The translations under genes and the position numbers were made by a program. Shown here one piece after another: positions 26,200 to 34,975 of a stretch of 64,000 nt of DNA (positions are counted from its first letter, which is position 1; each line of letters starts with the position of its first letter). Where the stretch lies: contig NZ_LT835161.1 in assembly GCF_900169715.1 (NCBI RefSeq), positions 1 to 64,000 of the forward strand, read 5' to 3'. The notes under the pieces were generated by a model. It searched no databases and was not told the origin of the DNA. It saw only the letters and a program-made list of their open reading frames with translations. The stretch comes from Kocuria massiliensis (GTDB taxonomy: Bacteria; Actinomycetota; Actinomycetes; Actinomycetales; Micrococcaceae).

Positions 26200-28235
26200 C
26201 GCCGTACCGCCGTCAGTGGTCGGTCGCGATACCAGGTCACCTCACCGTGCTGGAAGCTTTGTCGCACGCCGCCGTCGGACGTGGGGGTTTCTTCACCGGT
26301 GGGGTAGCCGAGCCAGCCATCCTGCCAGCCGTTGCGCTGCCAGTAGTCCTGGATCGCGCCATAGGTGGCGTGGGCACCGGTGGATGGTGACCAGTGGATC
26401 TCACCGTTGTTGAATACCTGAGAAACCCCGCCCCGCAGGCGAATCTCGTCGGTAGTGGGGTAGCCCAAACGACCGGATTCGTATCCGTGACGTCCATAGG
26501 TACCCAAGACCCCTCCGTGGACCTCGTGTACCGCGCCGGTCCGTGCGTCCCAGAACAACGTTCCACCCTGGAAGGTCTGTGACGCGCCTCCGCTTGCCAG
26601 TCCGGTGATTTCATCTCCGGTGGGGTAGCCGAGCCAACCCTTTTCCCATCCCCGCTGGGCCCAATACGCCTGAATCGCCCCGCGGTCCACGTGGGCCCCG
26701 GTGGACGGCGACCAGTGAATCTGGCCGCCCTGGAAGGACTGCGACGCGCCGCCTTTCAGCTGGTTCTCATCCGTCGTCGGCAATCCGAGGGCACCGGAGG
26801 CACCGCCACGGGAGTCGTAGGCACCCTGGATCGCGCCCTTCACGGTGTGGGCTCCGGTCGCGGCGGACCAGTACACCGCCCCGTGCTCAAAGGTCTGAAC
26901 CCGGGCACCGGCGGGGCCGGCGTCGGTCTCCGGGGCGGTGGGTGCACCGAGCCAGGAATTTTGCTTCCACTTACCGTCAATGGCCCCGACTGGGTGAATG
27001 TTCTCCAGCGGGGTCATGTGAATGTAATCGACCTTGTCCACCCGAGCGGGGAAGGGCTGGTCGGCCTTGGGCGGATTGATCCAGGTGGTGTCTTGGGCGA
27101 AGGCCAACGAGTCGATGATGGCCTGGTACGGGCGGTCATTGAGCGCCGACTGGAACTCCTCGTCGCTCATGCCGAGCGTGGCCGCGGTGGTTTCCGGCGT
27201 CTGACCCCAGCTAGAAGGAACCGGCTGGCCATCCAGGAAGTACCGGATCGCGTAACCGTCCCAGGTCATCGAGAATTCGTGCCACGCGCCGGCGATCTGG
27301 GTGTCCATCCGGTGGGCATCCCGTTTGGTGCCCGCTCCGCCATTGGGCTGCTTGGTGCAGGTGATGTGTGAGGTGTTGGTGGTGTAGGAGTGCTGACTGA
27401 ACACTTCCATGGTGTCGAGCTCCGCAAGGGTGGATTTTTCCACGCCCGCCTGGGTGCAGTACGGCTGATCGTTGCGCAGCCACGCGGCGAAGTGGAGGCC
27501 GTCGACGACGTCGTCTGACATCCGCGCCCGCACGTCCATGCGGAAGGGAGCGTTGTAGATGAAGCCGGTGTTGATGCGGCCTGAGGTGTACGCCGTCCGA
27601 GTGCCCGAAGGGCAGACCGCGCCGCCCGGGCTCACAGTCTCCGCGCTCGGCTCCTGCGAGCCTGACAGGCAGTGGCGTTCGGTGCGAATCTCGAGGTTGC
27701 CATCCTTCACCGAGACGTTGTTGGCCGTGTAGATCGTGTTCCCGTTGGCGCCCAGGCTCGATGCCCGGGTCGTGTATACGTTCCACTGGTCCGACGGCAG
27801 TTCGGATGGGTCGTTGAAATCGTCGCCGCGGGAGAGGTCGTAACTGGGTGCCTTACGAAAGGTTGTCTCCCAGTGCGTCGTCCCCACCAGAACCGTGGAA
27901 CTGCCCGCGGACTTGGCGGTCACGGTGATGGGTACGCCGGCCTTGAGCCCGTCAGCTTCGGTGTAAGTGCCGGGTTTGGCGTACGGGAGGCCTTCTTTGG
28001 TGATGTTGGCCCCGTCGACGGTGATGTAATACCGAACGCCTTGGTCGGAGGGGATGTAGACGGACTTGGCCGTCTCATTGAAGGTTGGTCCTTTGGGGGT
28101 CACCTGCGTGGCGGCCGTCGTCGCCGCCTGTGCGGGAGTCGAGAGGGTTGTCATCGGAGCCCAGGCGAGGGCCAGAGCGAGGGTCCCGGCAGCGGCACAA
28201 CGAGTGATGGACAGTGCGAGTGAGGAAAGGTGCAT
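26196..28235 (-). CDS. Secreted GH16 glycoside hydrolase with LGFP wall-binding repeats
   Basis: 679 aa. Residues 1-38 form a signal peptide ending in TPAQAA. The GH16 jellyroll spans roughly residues 135-420, with catalytic motif ELDTME (E272, D274, E277; the family ExDxxE) and CBM-like sequence before it. From about residue 435 to the end are five LGFP-type repeats, each with a WLGYPT or LGLPT turn, a FQGG or FNNG block and an IHWSPSTGAH strand. LGFP repeats bind actinobacterial wall polymers, so the enzyme is probably anchored at the cell surface and cuts a beta-glucan or galactan. Substrate unknown. Confidence 0.85.
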   Translation of the reverse strand: MHLSSLALSITRCAAAGTLALALAWAPMTTLSTPAQAATTAATQVTPKGPTFNETAKSVYIPSDQGVRYYITVDGANITKEGLPYAKPGTYTEADGLKAGVPITVTAKSAGSSTVLVGTTHWETTFRKAPSYDLSRGDDFNDPSELPSDQWNVYTTRASSLGANGNTIYTANNVSVKDGNLEIRTERHCLSGSQEPSAETVSPGGAVCPSGTRTAYTSGRINTGFIYNAPFRMDVRARMSDDVVDGLHFAAWLRNDQPYCTQAGVEKSTLAELDTMEVFSQHSYTTNTSHITCTKQPNGGAGTKRDAHRMDTQIAGAWHEFSMTWDGYAIRYFLDGQPVPSSWGQTPETTAATLGMSDEEFQSALNDRPYQAIIDSLAFAQDTTWINPPKADQPFPARVDKVDYIHMTPLENIHPVGAIDGKWKQNSWLGAPTAPETDAGPAGARVQTFEHGAVYWSAATGAHTVKGAIQGAYDSRGGASGALGLPTTDENQLKGGASQSFQGGQIHWSPSTGAHVDRGAIQAYWAQRGWEKGWLGYPTGDEITGLASGGASQTFQGGTLFWDARTGAVHEVHGGVLGTYGRHGYESGRLGYPTTDEIRLRGGVSQVFNNGEIHWSPSTGAHATYGAIQDYWQRNGWQDGWLGYPTGEETPTSDGGVRQSFQHGEVTWYRDRPLTAVRR

Positions 28236-28253
28236 GGGGTTCCTTGATGTCAG

Positions 28254-28276
28254 AGGTTATTTGCGATGAATAACCT
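28254..28276. promoter_or_regulatory. Inverted repeat in the leader of the GH16 gene
   Basis: AGGTTAT-N9-ATAACCT has perfect 7-bp arms, 19 bases before the ATG at 28235. It may be an operator or a leader hairpin near the ribosome site (minus strand AAGGAACC). Confidence 0.4.
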
Positions 28277-28324
28277 GGCAATGACCTGAAAGATACCTCA
28301 TGGCGCGGTCGGGCGGAAGTCCTA

Positions 28325-28372
28325 AAAATTCAAAGGACGACGGCGCGGCCGGTTCTGGCCACGCCGTCGTCC
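28325..28372 (-). terminator. Rho-independent terminator of the MHS transporter gene
   Basis: GGACGACGGCG-C-GGCC (28335-28350) pairs with GGCC-A-CGCCGTCGTCC (28357-28372) around a 6-base loop. On the minus strand the hairpin is followed by TTTGAATTTTTAGG, so it should end transcripts from the transporter gene, 22 bases after its stop. Confidence 0.8.
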
Positions 28373-28394
28373 GATGAGGTCGCGATGCCCTGCT

Positions 28395-29792
28395 CTAGGA
28401 GTCCTTGCGACCGGCAAAAACGAGTGGGCTCACGGACTGAGCCTCCTCGTTGCCGTGCCCCAGAGGGATACCCGTTCGGTCGCGAAGCAACAGGTTGGAG
28501 AGGAATCCGAGGACGACGATGCCGCACAGGTAGACGCCAATGGATGCCGTGCTGCCGGTCGCGTTGAGGAGGGACTGGGCGATCATCGGCGCAAAGGCTC
28601 CCCCGAGGATCGCGCCGATCGCATAGGAAATTGAGACCCCCGAGAACCGCACCGAGGCCGGGAAGAGCTCGGTGTACGTCGCGGACTGTTGGCCATAGGT
28701 CAGGCCCAGGCCGATGGTCAGGATCACGAGTCCGAGGAAGAGCATCCCCAAGCTACCGCTATTGACCAGCGGGAAAAGTGTCAGGATTCCGAGGAATAGG
28801 ACGACCCAGCCGACCAGGTAGGAGGTCCTCCGGCCGACCTTATCCGAGAACCACCCGCCGACGATCGTGAAGATCAGCCAGGTGACGGCGGATCCGGTCA
28901 CGGCCAGAAGCACGGGGCCTCGGTCGAATCCGAGCGGGCCCTCAGGGTTCGTTGCGTAGCTCTGGATGAATCCGCCGGTGGTCATATACCCGGCCGCGTT
29001 ATTACCCGCGAAAATGAGGGCCGCAAAGATCACCAGGACTCCGTGCTTACGGAACAGGAGCCCAATAGGTGCCTTGCGCTCGTCCTTGACCTGCGCAATC
29101 TGCTGGAAAACGGGCGATTCTTCGACGCCGTGGCGAATCCAGTAGCCGACGCCGATCAGGATGACGCTCAGCAGGAACGGAATGCGCCACCCCCAGGCCA
29201 TGAACGCTTCGCCTGGCGCGATGGTCGTCATCAGGGCGAGGATGCCCGAAGACATGAGGAGGCCAAGGGGCACCCCGACCTGCGGCGCGGATCCGTAAAT
29301 TCCGCGACGATCCACGGGCGCGTGTTCGACCGCCATGAGGGCGGCCCCGCCCCACTCGCCACCGGCGGAAATGCCCTGAAGGATCCGCAGCAGAATCAAC
29401 AAGATCGGAGCCAGAACGCCGATGCTCGAGTGGGTCGGCAGAACCCCAATCAGGGTGGTGGCGGCTCCCATGCCGATCAGCGTGATCATGAGGACTCGCT
29501 TGCGGCCCCAGCGATCGCCCAGATGGCCCGCGAGAAATGCCCCGAATGGACGGAAGAGGAAGCTCAACCCGACGCTGAGGAAGGACACGACCAGAGCGGC
29601 TTGCGGGCCCATCGGGCCGAAGAAGAGCTTGCCGAAAACGAGTCCCGCCGCCGACGCGTAGAGGAAGAAGTCGTACCACTCGATGCTGGTTCCCACGATG
29701 GTTCCCGCGATGACGCGGCGCTGTTCCTTGGCCTGCGCCACGGTTCGGAGGGCCGCCGTGGTGGTTGTGGGGTCATGGTGAAGATCCGACAT
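28395..29792 (-). CDS. MFS transporter of the metabolite:H+ symporter (MHS) family
   Basis: 465 aa from ATG 29792, with AAGGAG 5 bases upstream; the longer frame has none. About twelve membrane spans. The MHS signature GTSIEWYDFFLYASAAGLVF starts the first span, and the MFS loop motif GHLGDRWGRKRVLM lies between spans 2 and 3. It should import an organic acid with a proton. It is divergent from the homoprotocatechuate cluster and shares its promoter region, so uptake of 4-hydroxyphenylacetate, 3,4-dihydroxyphenylacetate or a related acid is likely by context. Confidence 0.85.
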   Translation of the reverse strand: MSDLHHDPTTTTAALRTVAQAKEQRRVIAGTIVGTSIEWYDFFLYASAAGLVFGKLFFGPMGPQAALVVSFLSVGLSFLFRPFGAFLAGHLGDRWGRKRVLMITLIGMGAATTLIGVLPTHSSIGVLAPILLILLRILQGISAGGEWGGAALMAVEHAPVDRRGIYGSAPQVGVPLGLLMSSGILALMTTIAPGEAFMAWGWRIPFLLSVILIGVGYWIRHGVEESPVFQQIAQVKDERKAPIGLLFRKHGVLVIFAALIFAGNNAAGYMTTGGFIQSYATNPEGPLGFDRGPVLLAVTGSAVTWLIFTIVGGWFSDKVGRRTSYLVGWVVLFLGILTLFPLVNSGSLGMLFLGLVILTIGLGLTYGQQSATYTELFPASVRFSGVSISYAIGAILGGAFAPMIAQSLLNATGSTASIGVYLCGIVVLGFLSNLLLRDRTGIPLGHGNEEAQSVSPLVFAGRKDS

Positions 29793-29877
29793 GCAGACTC
29801 CTTTGTCTCGGGTGCCGGTCGCTATGGAATCAACGACGATCACGGAGACCCCTATCACGTGCTGTGATCTGGGTAAC

Positions 29878-29906
29878 TTGTGATCTGAGATACGATCATA
29901 TACGAT
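29878..29906 (+). promoter_or_regulatory. Promoter candidate for the hpa operon
   Basis: TTGTGA (29878-29883), 17-base spacer, TACGAT (29901-29906): a good sigma-70-type match. ATACGAT occurs twice, 10 bases apart (29890-29896 and 29900-29906), so one helical turn separates the copies, which may also be bound by a regulator. GAGGAGG follows at 29932, just before the ATG at 29944. Confidence 0.6.
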
Positions 29907-29922
29907 TTGGGAAGCTAATCAA
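29895..29922 (-). promoter_or_regulatory. Promoter candidate for the MHS transporter
   Basis: On the minus strand TTGATT (29922-29917) is followed after 16 bases by TATGAT (29900-29895). The start would fall near 29888, about 95 bases before the ATG. It overlaps the promoter of the divergent hpa operon. Confidence 0.5.
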
Positions 29923-29943
29923 GAGTTTCAACGAGGAGGCTCC

Positions 29944-31527
29944 ATGGCGGATCCCGCAGCGTTGTCGACGCATAACACCGAGTTTCGAGGCCAAGGCGAC
30001 TGTGCTGATGTGCCCGTTCGCCCCGGAAAAATCATCGCGGTACACCTCTCCTACGAATCGCGGGCCGCACAGCGAGGTCGCCGTCCCCAGGCTCCCTCGT
30101 ATTTCCTCAAGCCCACCAGTTCCCTGGCCGGTTCCGGCGCCGTGATTCAACGCCCGGCGGGCACCGAACTCTTGGCCTTCGAGGGCGAAGTCGCGCTCGT
30201 GATCGGGCGCCCTGCACGCAATGTTCGCCTCGAGGACGCGTGGGATTACGTCGAGTCCGTCACGGCCGCCAACGATTTTGGCGTCTACGACTATCGTGCC
30301 GCCGACAAAGGCTCGAACCTGCGCAATAAGGGCCGCGATGGATACACCCCGCTGGGCCCCGATCTCATCGACGCGCGCGACGTCGATCCGGGCCAGTTGC
30401 GCGTGCGCACGTGGGTTAACGGAGAACTTGCTCAGAGCGACGGCACCTCCGAGAGTCAAATGATTTTTCCGCTCGCCCAATTCGTTGCGGACCTTTCCCA
30501 ACACGTGAGCCTCGAACCCGGCGACGTGATCCTGACAGGCACCCCGGCGGGATCGAGCGTCGTGGCACCTGGCGACGTCGTCGAAGTGGAAGTGGACGCC
30601 CCTCAAGCCAAGGGAACTCCCACCTCCGGGCGCTTGGTAACGCGCGTGGTTGAAGGCCGCGGAGACTTTGATCCGAAGCTTGGTGCCCTGCCGGCCGTGG
30701 ACGACCGTCAGCGAGAAGAGGCGTGGGGTTCTCGCGAGGCGGCGGGCCTTGCTCCGGAGAGTCAGGATGAACCCTCGACCGATGCCACCCCGACCGGACC
30801 GCTCCCGGATGACGTCCGTGCGCGGCTCCTTCAAACGCCCACCGCGGGACTTTCGGCACAGCTGCGTCAGCGTGGGCTCAACCAGGTCAGCATTGAAGGC
30901 GTCCGGCCGGCTCAAGCGGGTACCAAACTCGTCGGGGTCGCTAAAACCCTCCGATTCGTTCCCGCCCGCGAAGACCTTTTCAAGAAATTCGGTGGCGGTT
31001 ATAACGCGCAAAAACAAGCTTTCGACTCCGTTCAGCCCGGTGAAGTCATCGTGATCGAGGCTCGCGGCGAGGCAGGTTCCGGGACCTTAGGGGACATCCT
31101 CGCCCTGCGCGCACGGTCCAACGGGGCGGCGGGCGTGGTCACCGATGGGGGTGTCCGCGATTCGGCGGCCGTCCGCGAGATCGGCTTGCCGGTGTTTTCC
31201 ACGGCCGCGCACCCGGCGGTTCTGGGCCGGAAGCACGTTCCCTGGGAATCTGATGTCGCAGTGGCCTGCGGAAATGCGACCGTTGTGCCGGGGGACGTGA
31301 TTGTTGGCGACGACGACGGCGTGATCGTGATTCCCCGTGAGTCACTCGAAGAGGTCCTGAACGCGGCCGAGGCCAAGGAGATTCAGGATGCCTGGGTCGC
31401 CGAACGTGTGGCCGAAGGTCATCCCGTGGACGGTCTTTTCCCGCCGACCGGGGAGTGGAAAGAGGCCTACCAGCGGTGGCTCTCCGACCGGGAGACGTCT
31501 AACGGTTCCGAGGATGGTCAATCATGA
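29944..31527 (+). CDS. hpaG: FAH-family hydrolase/isomerase fused to an RraA-like domain (HpaG-like)
   Basis: 527 aa. Residues 28-235 are a fumarylacetoacetate hydrolase fold with metal ligands E80 and E82 in AFEGEVALVIGRP and D111 in ANDFGVYDYR, plus DVILTGTPAGSS. After an acidic linker (about 240-285), residues 290-500 are RraA-like, with GTLGDILALRA and TDGGVRD, which hold that family's metal and oxo-acid binding residues. Bacterial HpaG enzymes that decarboxylate 5-oxopent-3-ene-1,2,5-tricarboxylate and isomerise the product carry two FAH halves; here one half seems replaced by RraA. The decarboxylase step may sit in either domain. First gene of the hpa operon, coupled to the regulator by ATGA. 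Confidence 0.8.
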   Translation: MADPAALSTHNTEFRGQGDCADVPVRPGKIIAVHLSYESRAAQRGRRPQAPSYFLKPTSSLAGSGAVIQRPAGTELLAFEGEVALVIGRPARNVRLEDAWDYVESVTAANDFGVYDYRAADKGSNLRNKGRDGYTPLGPDLIDARDVDPGQLRVRTWVNGELAQSDGTSESQMIFPLAQFVADLSQHVSLEPGDVILTGTPAGSSVVAPGDVVEVEVDAPQAKGTPTSGRLVTRVVEGRGDFDPKLGALPAVDDRQREEAWGSREAAGLAPESQDEPSTDATPTGPLPDDVRARLLQTPTAGLSAQLRQRGLNQVSIEGVRPAQAGTKLVGVAKTLRFVPAREDLFKKFGGGYNAQKQAFDSVQPGEVIVIEARGEAGSGTLGDILALRARSNGAAGVVTDGGVRDSAAVREIGLPVFSTAAHPAVLGRKHVPWESDVAVACGNATVVPGDVIVGDDDGVIVIPRESLEEVLNAAEAKEIQDAWVAERVAEGHPVDGLFPPTGEWKEAYQRWLSDRETSNGSEDGQS

Positions 31528-32201
31528 CCGAACTCAAGGTTCCCGCCGCTGTCGGCACGAGCAAGGCCGAACGCGCCTATGAGTGGCTTAAGGAGCGGAT
31601 CGCCCGCCAGGAATTCACCCCCGGATACCGACTAGTGCTGAACACCATCGGTCGAGAGCTGGATATGTCCGTGGTTCCTGTGCGAGAGGCGATTCGGCGG
31701 TTGGAAGCAGAGGGGCTCGTGACCTTCCAGCGCAACGTCGGGGCGCAGGTCGCGATGGTCGACGAGGAACGCTACCGGTACTCCATGGAGAGCCTCGGGA
31801 TTCTGGAAGGAGCCGCAACCGCTCTCGCTGCGCCGCATCTCACCGCCAAGGACTTGGCCTACGCCCGTGAGTTGAATGAGCAGCTCGCGGCGTCGCTGGA
31901 CGACTTCGATCCGCACTCCTTCACCGAGACCAACAGAGCCTTTCACCAGGTGCTCTTCGCCAAGTGCCCCAATCTCAGGATGACGGAGCTGGTCGCCGCG
32001 GAGTGGGAGCGACTGGGCCACTTGCGGGATTCAACCTTTTCGTTTGTTCCGGGGCGCGCTCGCGAGTCTGTGGCCGAGCACGCGAAGATGCTGGACCTCA
32101 TCGAAAGCGGGGCCGACGTCGTCGACCTAGAACGCGCTGCCCGAGACCACCGGCACAACACCCTCAAGAGCTACCTCGCCAAACAACGCAGTACGACCTA
32201 A
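31524..32201 (+). CDS. GntR family (FCD subfamily) transcriptional regulator
   Basis: 225 aa, start overlapping the preceding stop (ATGA). The N-terminal winged helix includes LNTIGRELDMSVVPVREAIRRLEAEGLV. The C-terminal all-helical FCD domain keeps metal-binding histidines in NRAFHQVL, VAEHAKMLDLIESG and ARDHRHNTLKSYL. Embedded between hpaG and hpaE, it most likely represses the operon until a pathway intermediate binds. Candidate sites are the repeats at 29854-29868 (ATCAC-N5-GTGAT) and 29890-29906; which is used is not known. Confidence 0.88.
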   Translation: MTELKVPAAVGTSKAERAYEWLKERIARQEFTPGYRLVLNTIGRELDMSVVPVREAIRRLEAEGLVTFQRNVGAQVAMVDEERYRYSMESLGILEGAATALAAPHLTAKDLAYARELNEQLAASLDDFDPHSFTETNRAFHQVLFAKCPNLRMTELVAAEWERLGHLRDSTFSFVPGRARESVAEHAKMLDLIESGADVVDLERAARDHRHNTLKSYLAKQRSTT

Positions 32202-32241
32202 CTCCAGACTTTTACGGATGTCCTGATCGAAGGGAGCAATC

Positions 32242-33756
32242 ATGATTGCGGAAGAGACACAGCAGCACGCACAGCCCGAAGACCTTCCCGAGGCGATCCG
32301 CCACTACATTGGCGGACGCTCGGTGGATTCGGTGGACGGAAGCACCTTTGACGTCATCGATCCGGTAACCAACACGCCGTATATCAAGGCGGCGGCGGGC
32401 AAGAAAGCCGACATCGACGCCGCGGTGGCCTCCGCGAAGAAGGCCTTCGAAGAAGGCCCGTGGCCCACGATGCTTCCCCGGGAACGCGCTCGGGTGCTCA
32501 ACAAGATCGCGGACATCGTCGAAACCCGCGGGGAGCGCCTCGCCGCGATGGAATCTTACGATTCCGGTCTTCCCATCACCCAGGCCCTGGGCCAGGCTCG
32601 CCGCGCGGCGGAGAACTTCCGGTTTTTCGCGGACCTGATCGTTGCCCAGCACGACGACGCGTTCAAGGTCCCCGGCCGCCAGGCGAATTACGTCAACCGC
32701 AAGCCCATCGGCGTCGCGGGTCTCATTACGCCCTGGAATACGCCGTTCATGTTGGAATCGTGGAAGCTCGCGCCGGCGATTGCGACCGGTAACACCGTGG
32801 TGCTCAAGCCGGCGGAATTTACTCCTCTCTCGGCCTCGTTGTGGGCCGGAATTTTTGAGGAGGCGGGCCTCCCCGAGGGCGTGTTTAACCTGGTCAACGG
32901 GTTCGGTGAGGATGCTGGCGACGCCCTGGTCAAACACCCGGACGTCCCGTTGATTTCCTTCACCGGCGAATCCGGTACGGGACAAACGATCTTCGCCAAC
33001 GCCGCGCCCTACCTGAAGGGGCTTTCCATGGAACTCGGCGGCAAGTCCCCGGCCGTAGTCTTCGACGACGCCGACCTCGAAGCCGCGATCAATGCGACCG
33101 TCTTCGGCGTCTTCTCCCTGAACGGCGAAAGGTGCACCGCCGGTTCCCGCATCCTGGTGCAGCGGGGAATCTATGACGAATTCGTGGAGCGTTACGCCGC
33201 TCAGGCCAAGAGGGTCAAGGTGGGTTTGCCCTCCGACTCGAAGACCGAAGTTGGGGCGTTGGTGCACCCCGAGCACTACGAGAAGGTCATGAGCTACGTG
33301 GAGATCGGCAAGTCCGAGGGCAGGCTGATGGCCGGAGGCGGGCGTCCCGAAGGATTTGAGGACGGAAACTTCGTGGCACCCACGGTGTTTGCCGACGTCG
33401 CCCCGGATGCGCGGATTTTCCAGGACGAAATCTTCGGACCCGTCGTCGCGATCACGCCCTTCGACACCGAAGAGGAAGCGCTGGAACTGGCCAACAACAC
33501 GAAGTACGGTCTGGCCGCCTACATTTGGACCAATGACCTCAAGCGGGCACACAATTTCTCGCAGGCCGTGGACGCTGGAATGGTCTGGCTCAATTCCAAT
33601 AACGTGCGTGACCTGCGGACACCCTTTGGTGGCGTCAAGGCTTCCGGCCTGGGCCACGAGGGCGGGTACCGCTCGATCGACTTCTACACCGACCAGCAGG
33701 CGGTTCACATCAATCTCGGCGAGGTCCACAACCCCGTCTTCGGCAAGGCAGAGTAA
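32242..33756 (+). CDS. hpaE: 5-carboxymethyl-2-hydroxymuconate-semialdehyde dehydrogenase
   Basis: 504 aa, with AAGGGAG before the ATG. Aldehyde dehydrogenase fold: ITPWNTPFMLESWKLAPA, NAD loop FTGESGTGQTIF, catalytic glutamate in MELGGKSP and catalytic cysteine in NGERCTAGSR. It oxidises the semialdehyde made by HpaD to 5-carboxymethyl-2-hydroxymuconate, using NAD+. Position directly before hpaD and within the hpa operon supports this substrate over other aldehydes; sequence alone gives only the superfamily. Confidence 0.85.
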   Translation: MIAEETQQHAQPEDLPEAIRHYIGGRSVDSVDGSTFDVIDPVTNTPYIKAAAGKKADIDAAVASAKKAFEEGPWPTMLPRERARVLNKIADIVETRGERLAAMESYDSGLPITQALGQARRAAENFRFFADLIVAQHDDAFKVPGRQANYVNRKPIGVAGLITPWNTPFMLESWKLAPAIATGNTVVLKPAEFTPLSASLWAGIFEEAGLPEGVFNLVNGFGEDAGDALVKHPDVPLISFTGESGTGQTIFANAAPYLKGLSMELGGKSPAVVFDDADLEAAINATVFGVFSLNGERCTAGSRILVQRGIYDEFVERYAAQAKRVKVGLPSDSKTEVGALVHPEHYEKVMSYVEIGKSEGRLMAGGGRPEGFEDGNFVAPTVFADVAPDARIFQDEIFGPVVAITPFDTEEEALELANNTKYGLAAYIWTNDLKRAHNFSQAVDAGMVWLNSNNVRDLRTPFGGVKASGLGHEGGYRSIDFYTDQQAVHINLGEVHNPVFGKAE

Positions 33757-33860
33757 GCCCACCGAAATCTGTGCGGCGGCAGTCACCCATGGCCGGCCGC
33801 CGCACGCCGGCCCCCATTTGGCACACCACCGATTCCATCGATAGAGCAAGGACGCTTGAG

Positions 33861-34967
33861 ATGACCCTCACCAGTACCCCCATCCCCACTCCCTCCGTTC
33901 CAGCCCCGGACATCCTCCGATGCGCGTACATGGAACTGATCGTGACCGATCTGAAGAAGTCTCGCGAGTTCTACGTGGACCTGCTCGGCCTCGTCGTCAC
34001 GGAAGAAGACGATGAGGCTATTTACCTGCGTCCCATGGAGGAGTTCATCCACCACAACCTGATTCTGCGGCAGGGCCCGGTCGCAGCGGTCCGCGCGTTC
34101 TCCTACCGGGTTCGCACGCCCGAGGACGTCGACAAGGCGGAGGCGTACTTCCAGGAGCTCGGTTGCCGAACTGAGCGACGCAAAGAGGGGTTCGTCCATG
34201 GCATCGGCGATTCGGTGCGCGTGGAGGATCCGCTGGGATTCCCCTACGAGTTCTTCTACGAGACGGAACATGTGGAGCGACTTGCCTGGCGCTATGAGCT
34301 GTATGGCGCGGGTGCTTTGGTCCGCCTGGATCACTTCAACCAGGTCACCCCGGATGTGCCACGGGCATGCCGTTACATGGAGGGCCTCGGCTTTCGCATC
34401 ACCGAGGACATCTCCGATGCGGAAGGCACCGAGTACGCCGCGTGGATGCGCCGCAAATCAACGGTGCACGACACGGCCATGACGGGCGGTGACGGCCCGC
34501 GAATGCACCACGTGGCCTTTGCGACGCACGAGAAGCACAACATCCTCTACATCTGCGACAAGATGGGTGCCTTGCGGATGTCGGACCGGATCGAGCGCGG
34601 GCCCGGGCGCCACGGCGTCTCGAACGCGTTTTACCTGTACATCTTGGATCCGGACGACCATCGCATCGAGATCTACACGCAGGACTATTACACCGGCGAC
34701 CCGGACAACCCGGTCGTGCACTGGGATGTGCACGACAACCAGCGTCGCGACTGGTGGGGCAATCCCGTGGTCCCTTCGTGGTACACCGAGGCGTCTCTTG
34801 TTCTGGATCTGGACGGCAATCCGCAGGAGGTCCGGAAACGTGAGGCCTCTTCCGAGATGGACGTGACCATCGGGGCGGACGGGTTCTCCTACACCCGTCC
34901 CGGAGATGAAGACGGAACCTACCGTGGTGAGGCCTCGAAGGGCTTCAAGATCGGTCATCAGCTGTAA
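33861..34967 (+). CDS. hpaD: Homoprotocatechuate (3,4-dihydroxyphenylacetate) 2,3-dioxygenase
   Basis: 368 aa from ATG 33861. Type I extradiol dioxygenase, nearly collinear with the well-studied Brevibacterium fuscum enzyme, offset by 3 residues. Fe(II) ligands H158, H217 and E270 (in RLDHFNQVT, RMHHVAFATHEKHN and HRIEIYTQDYY). The second-sphere H203 (TVHDTA) and Y260 are also present. It opens the aromatic ring between C2 and C3 with O2, giving 5-carboxymethyl-2-hydroxymuconate semialdehyde, the substrate of HpaE upstream. Assignment is among the firmest in the window. Confidence 0.95.
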   Translation: MTLTSTPIPTPSVPAPDILRCAYMELIVTDLKKSREFYVDLLGLVVTEEDDEAIYLRPMEEFIHHNLILRQGPVAAVRAFSYRVRTPEDVDKAEAYFQELGCRTERRKEGFVHGIGDSVRVEDPLGFPYEFFYETEHVERLAWRYELYGAGALVRLDHFNQVTPDVPRACRYMEGLGFRITEDISDAEGTEYAAWMRRKSTVHDTAMTGGDGPRMHHVAFATHEKHNILYICDKMGALRMSDRIERGPGRHGVSNAFYLYILDPDDHRIEIYTQDYYTGDPDNPVVHWDVHDNQRRDWWGNPVVPSWYTEASLVLDLDGNPQEVRKREASSEMDVTIGADGFSYTRPGDEDGTYRGEASKGFKIGHQL

Positions 34968-34975
34968 GGAGAACA

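Noticed and set aside
32212-33849. 545-residue minus-strand open frame
   Set aside because: Antisense to hpaE, which has clear catalytic residues; the frame is a product of codon bias.
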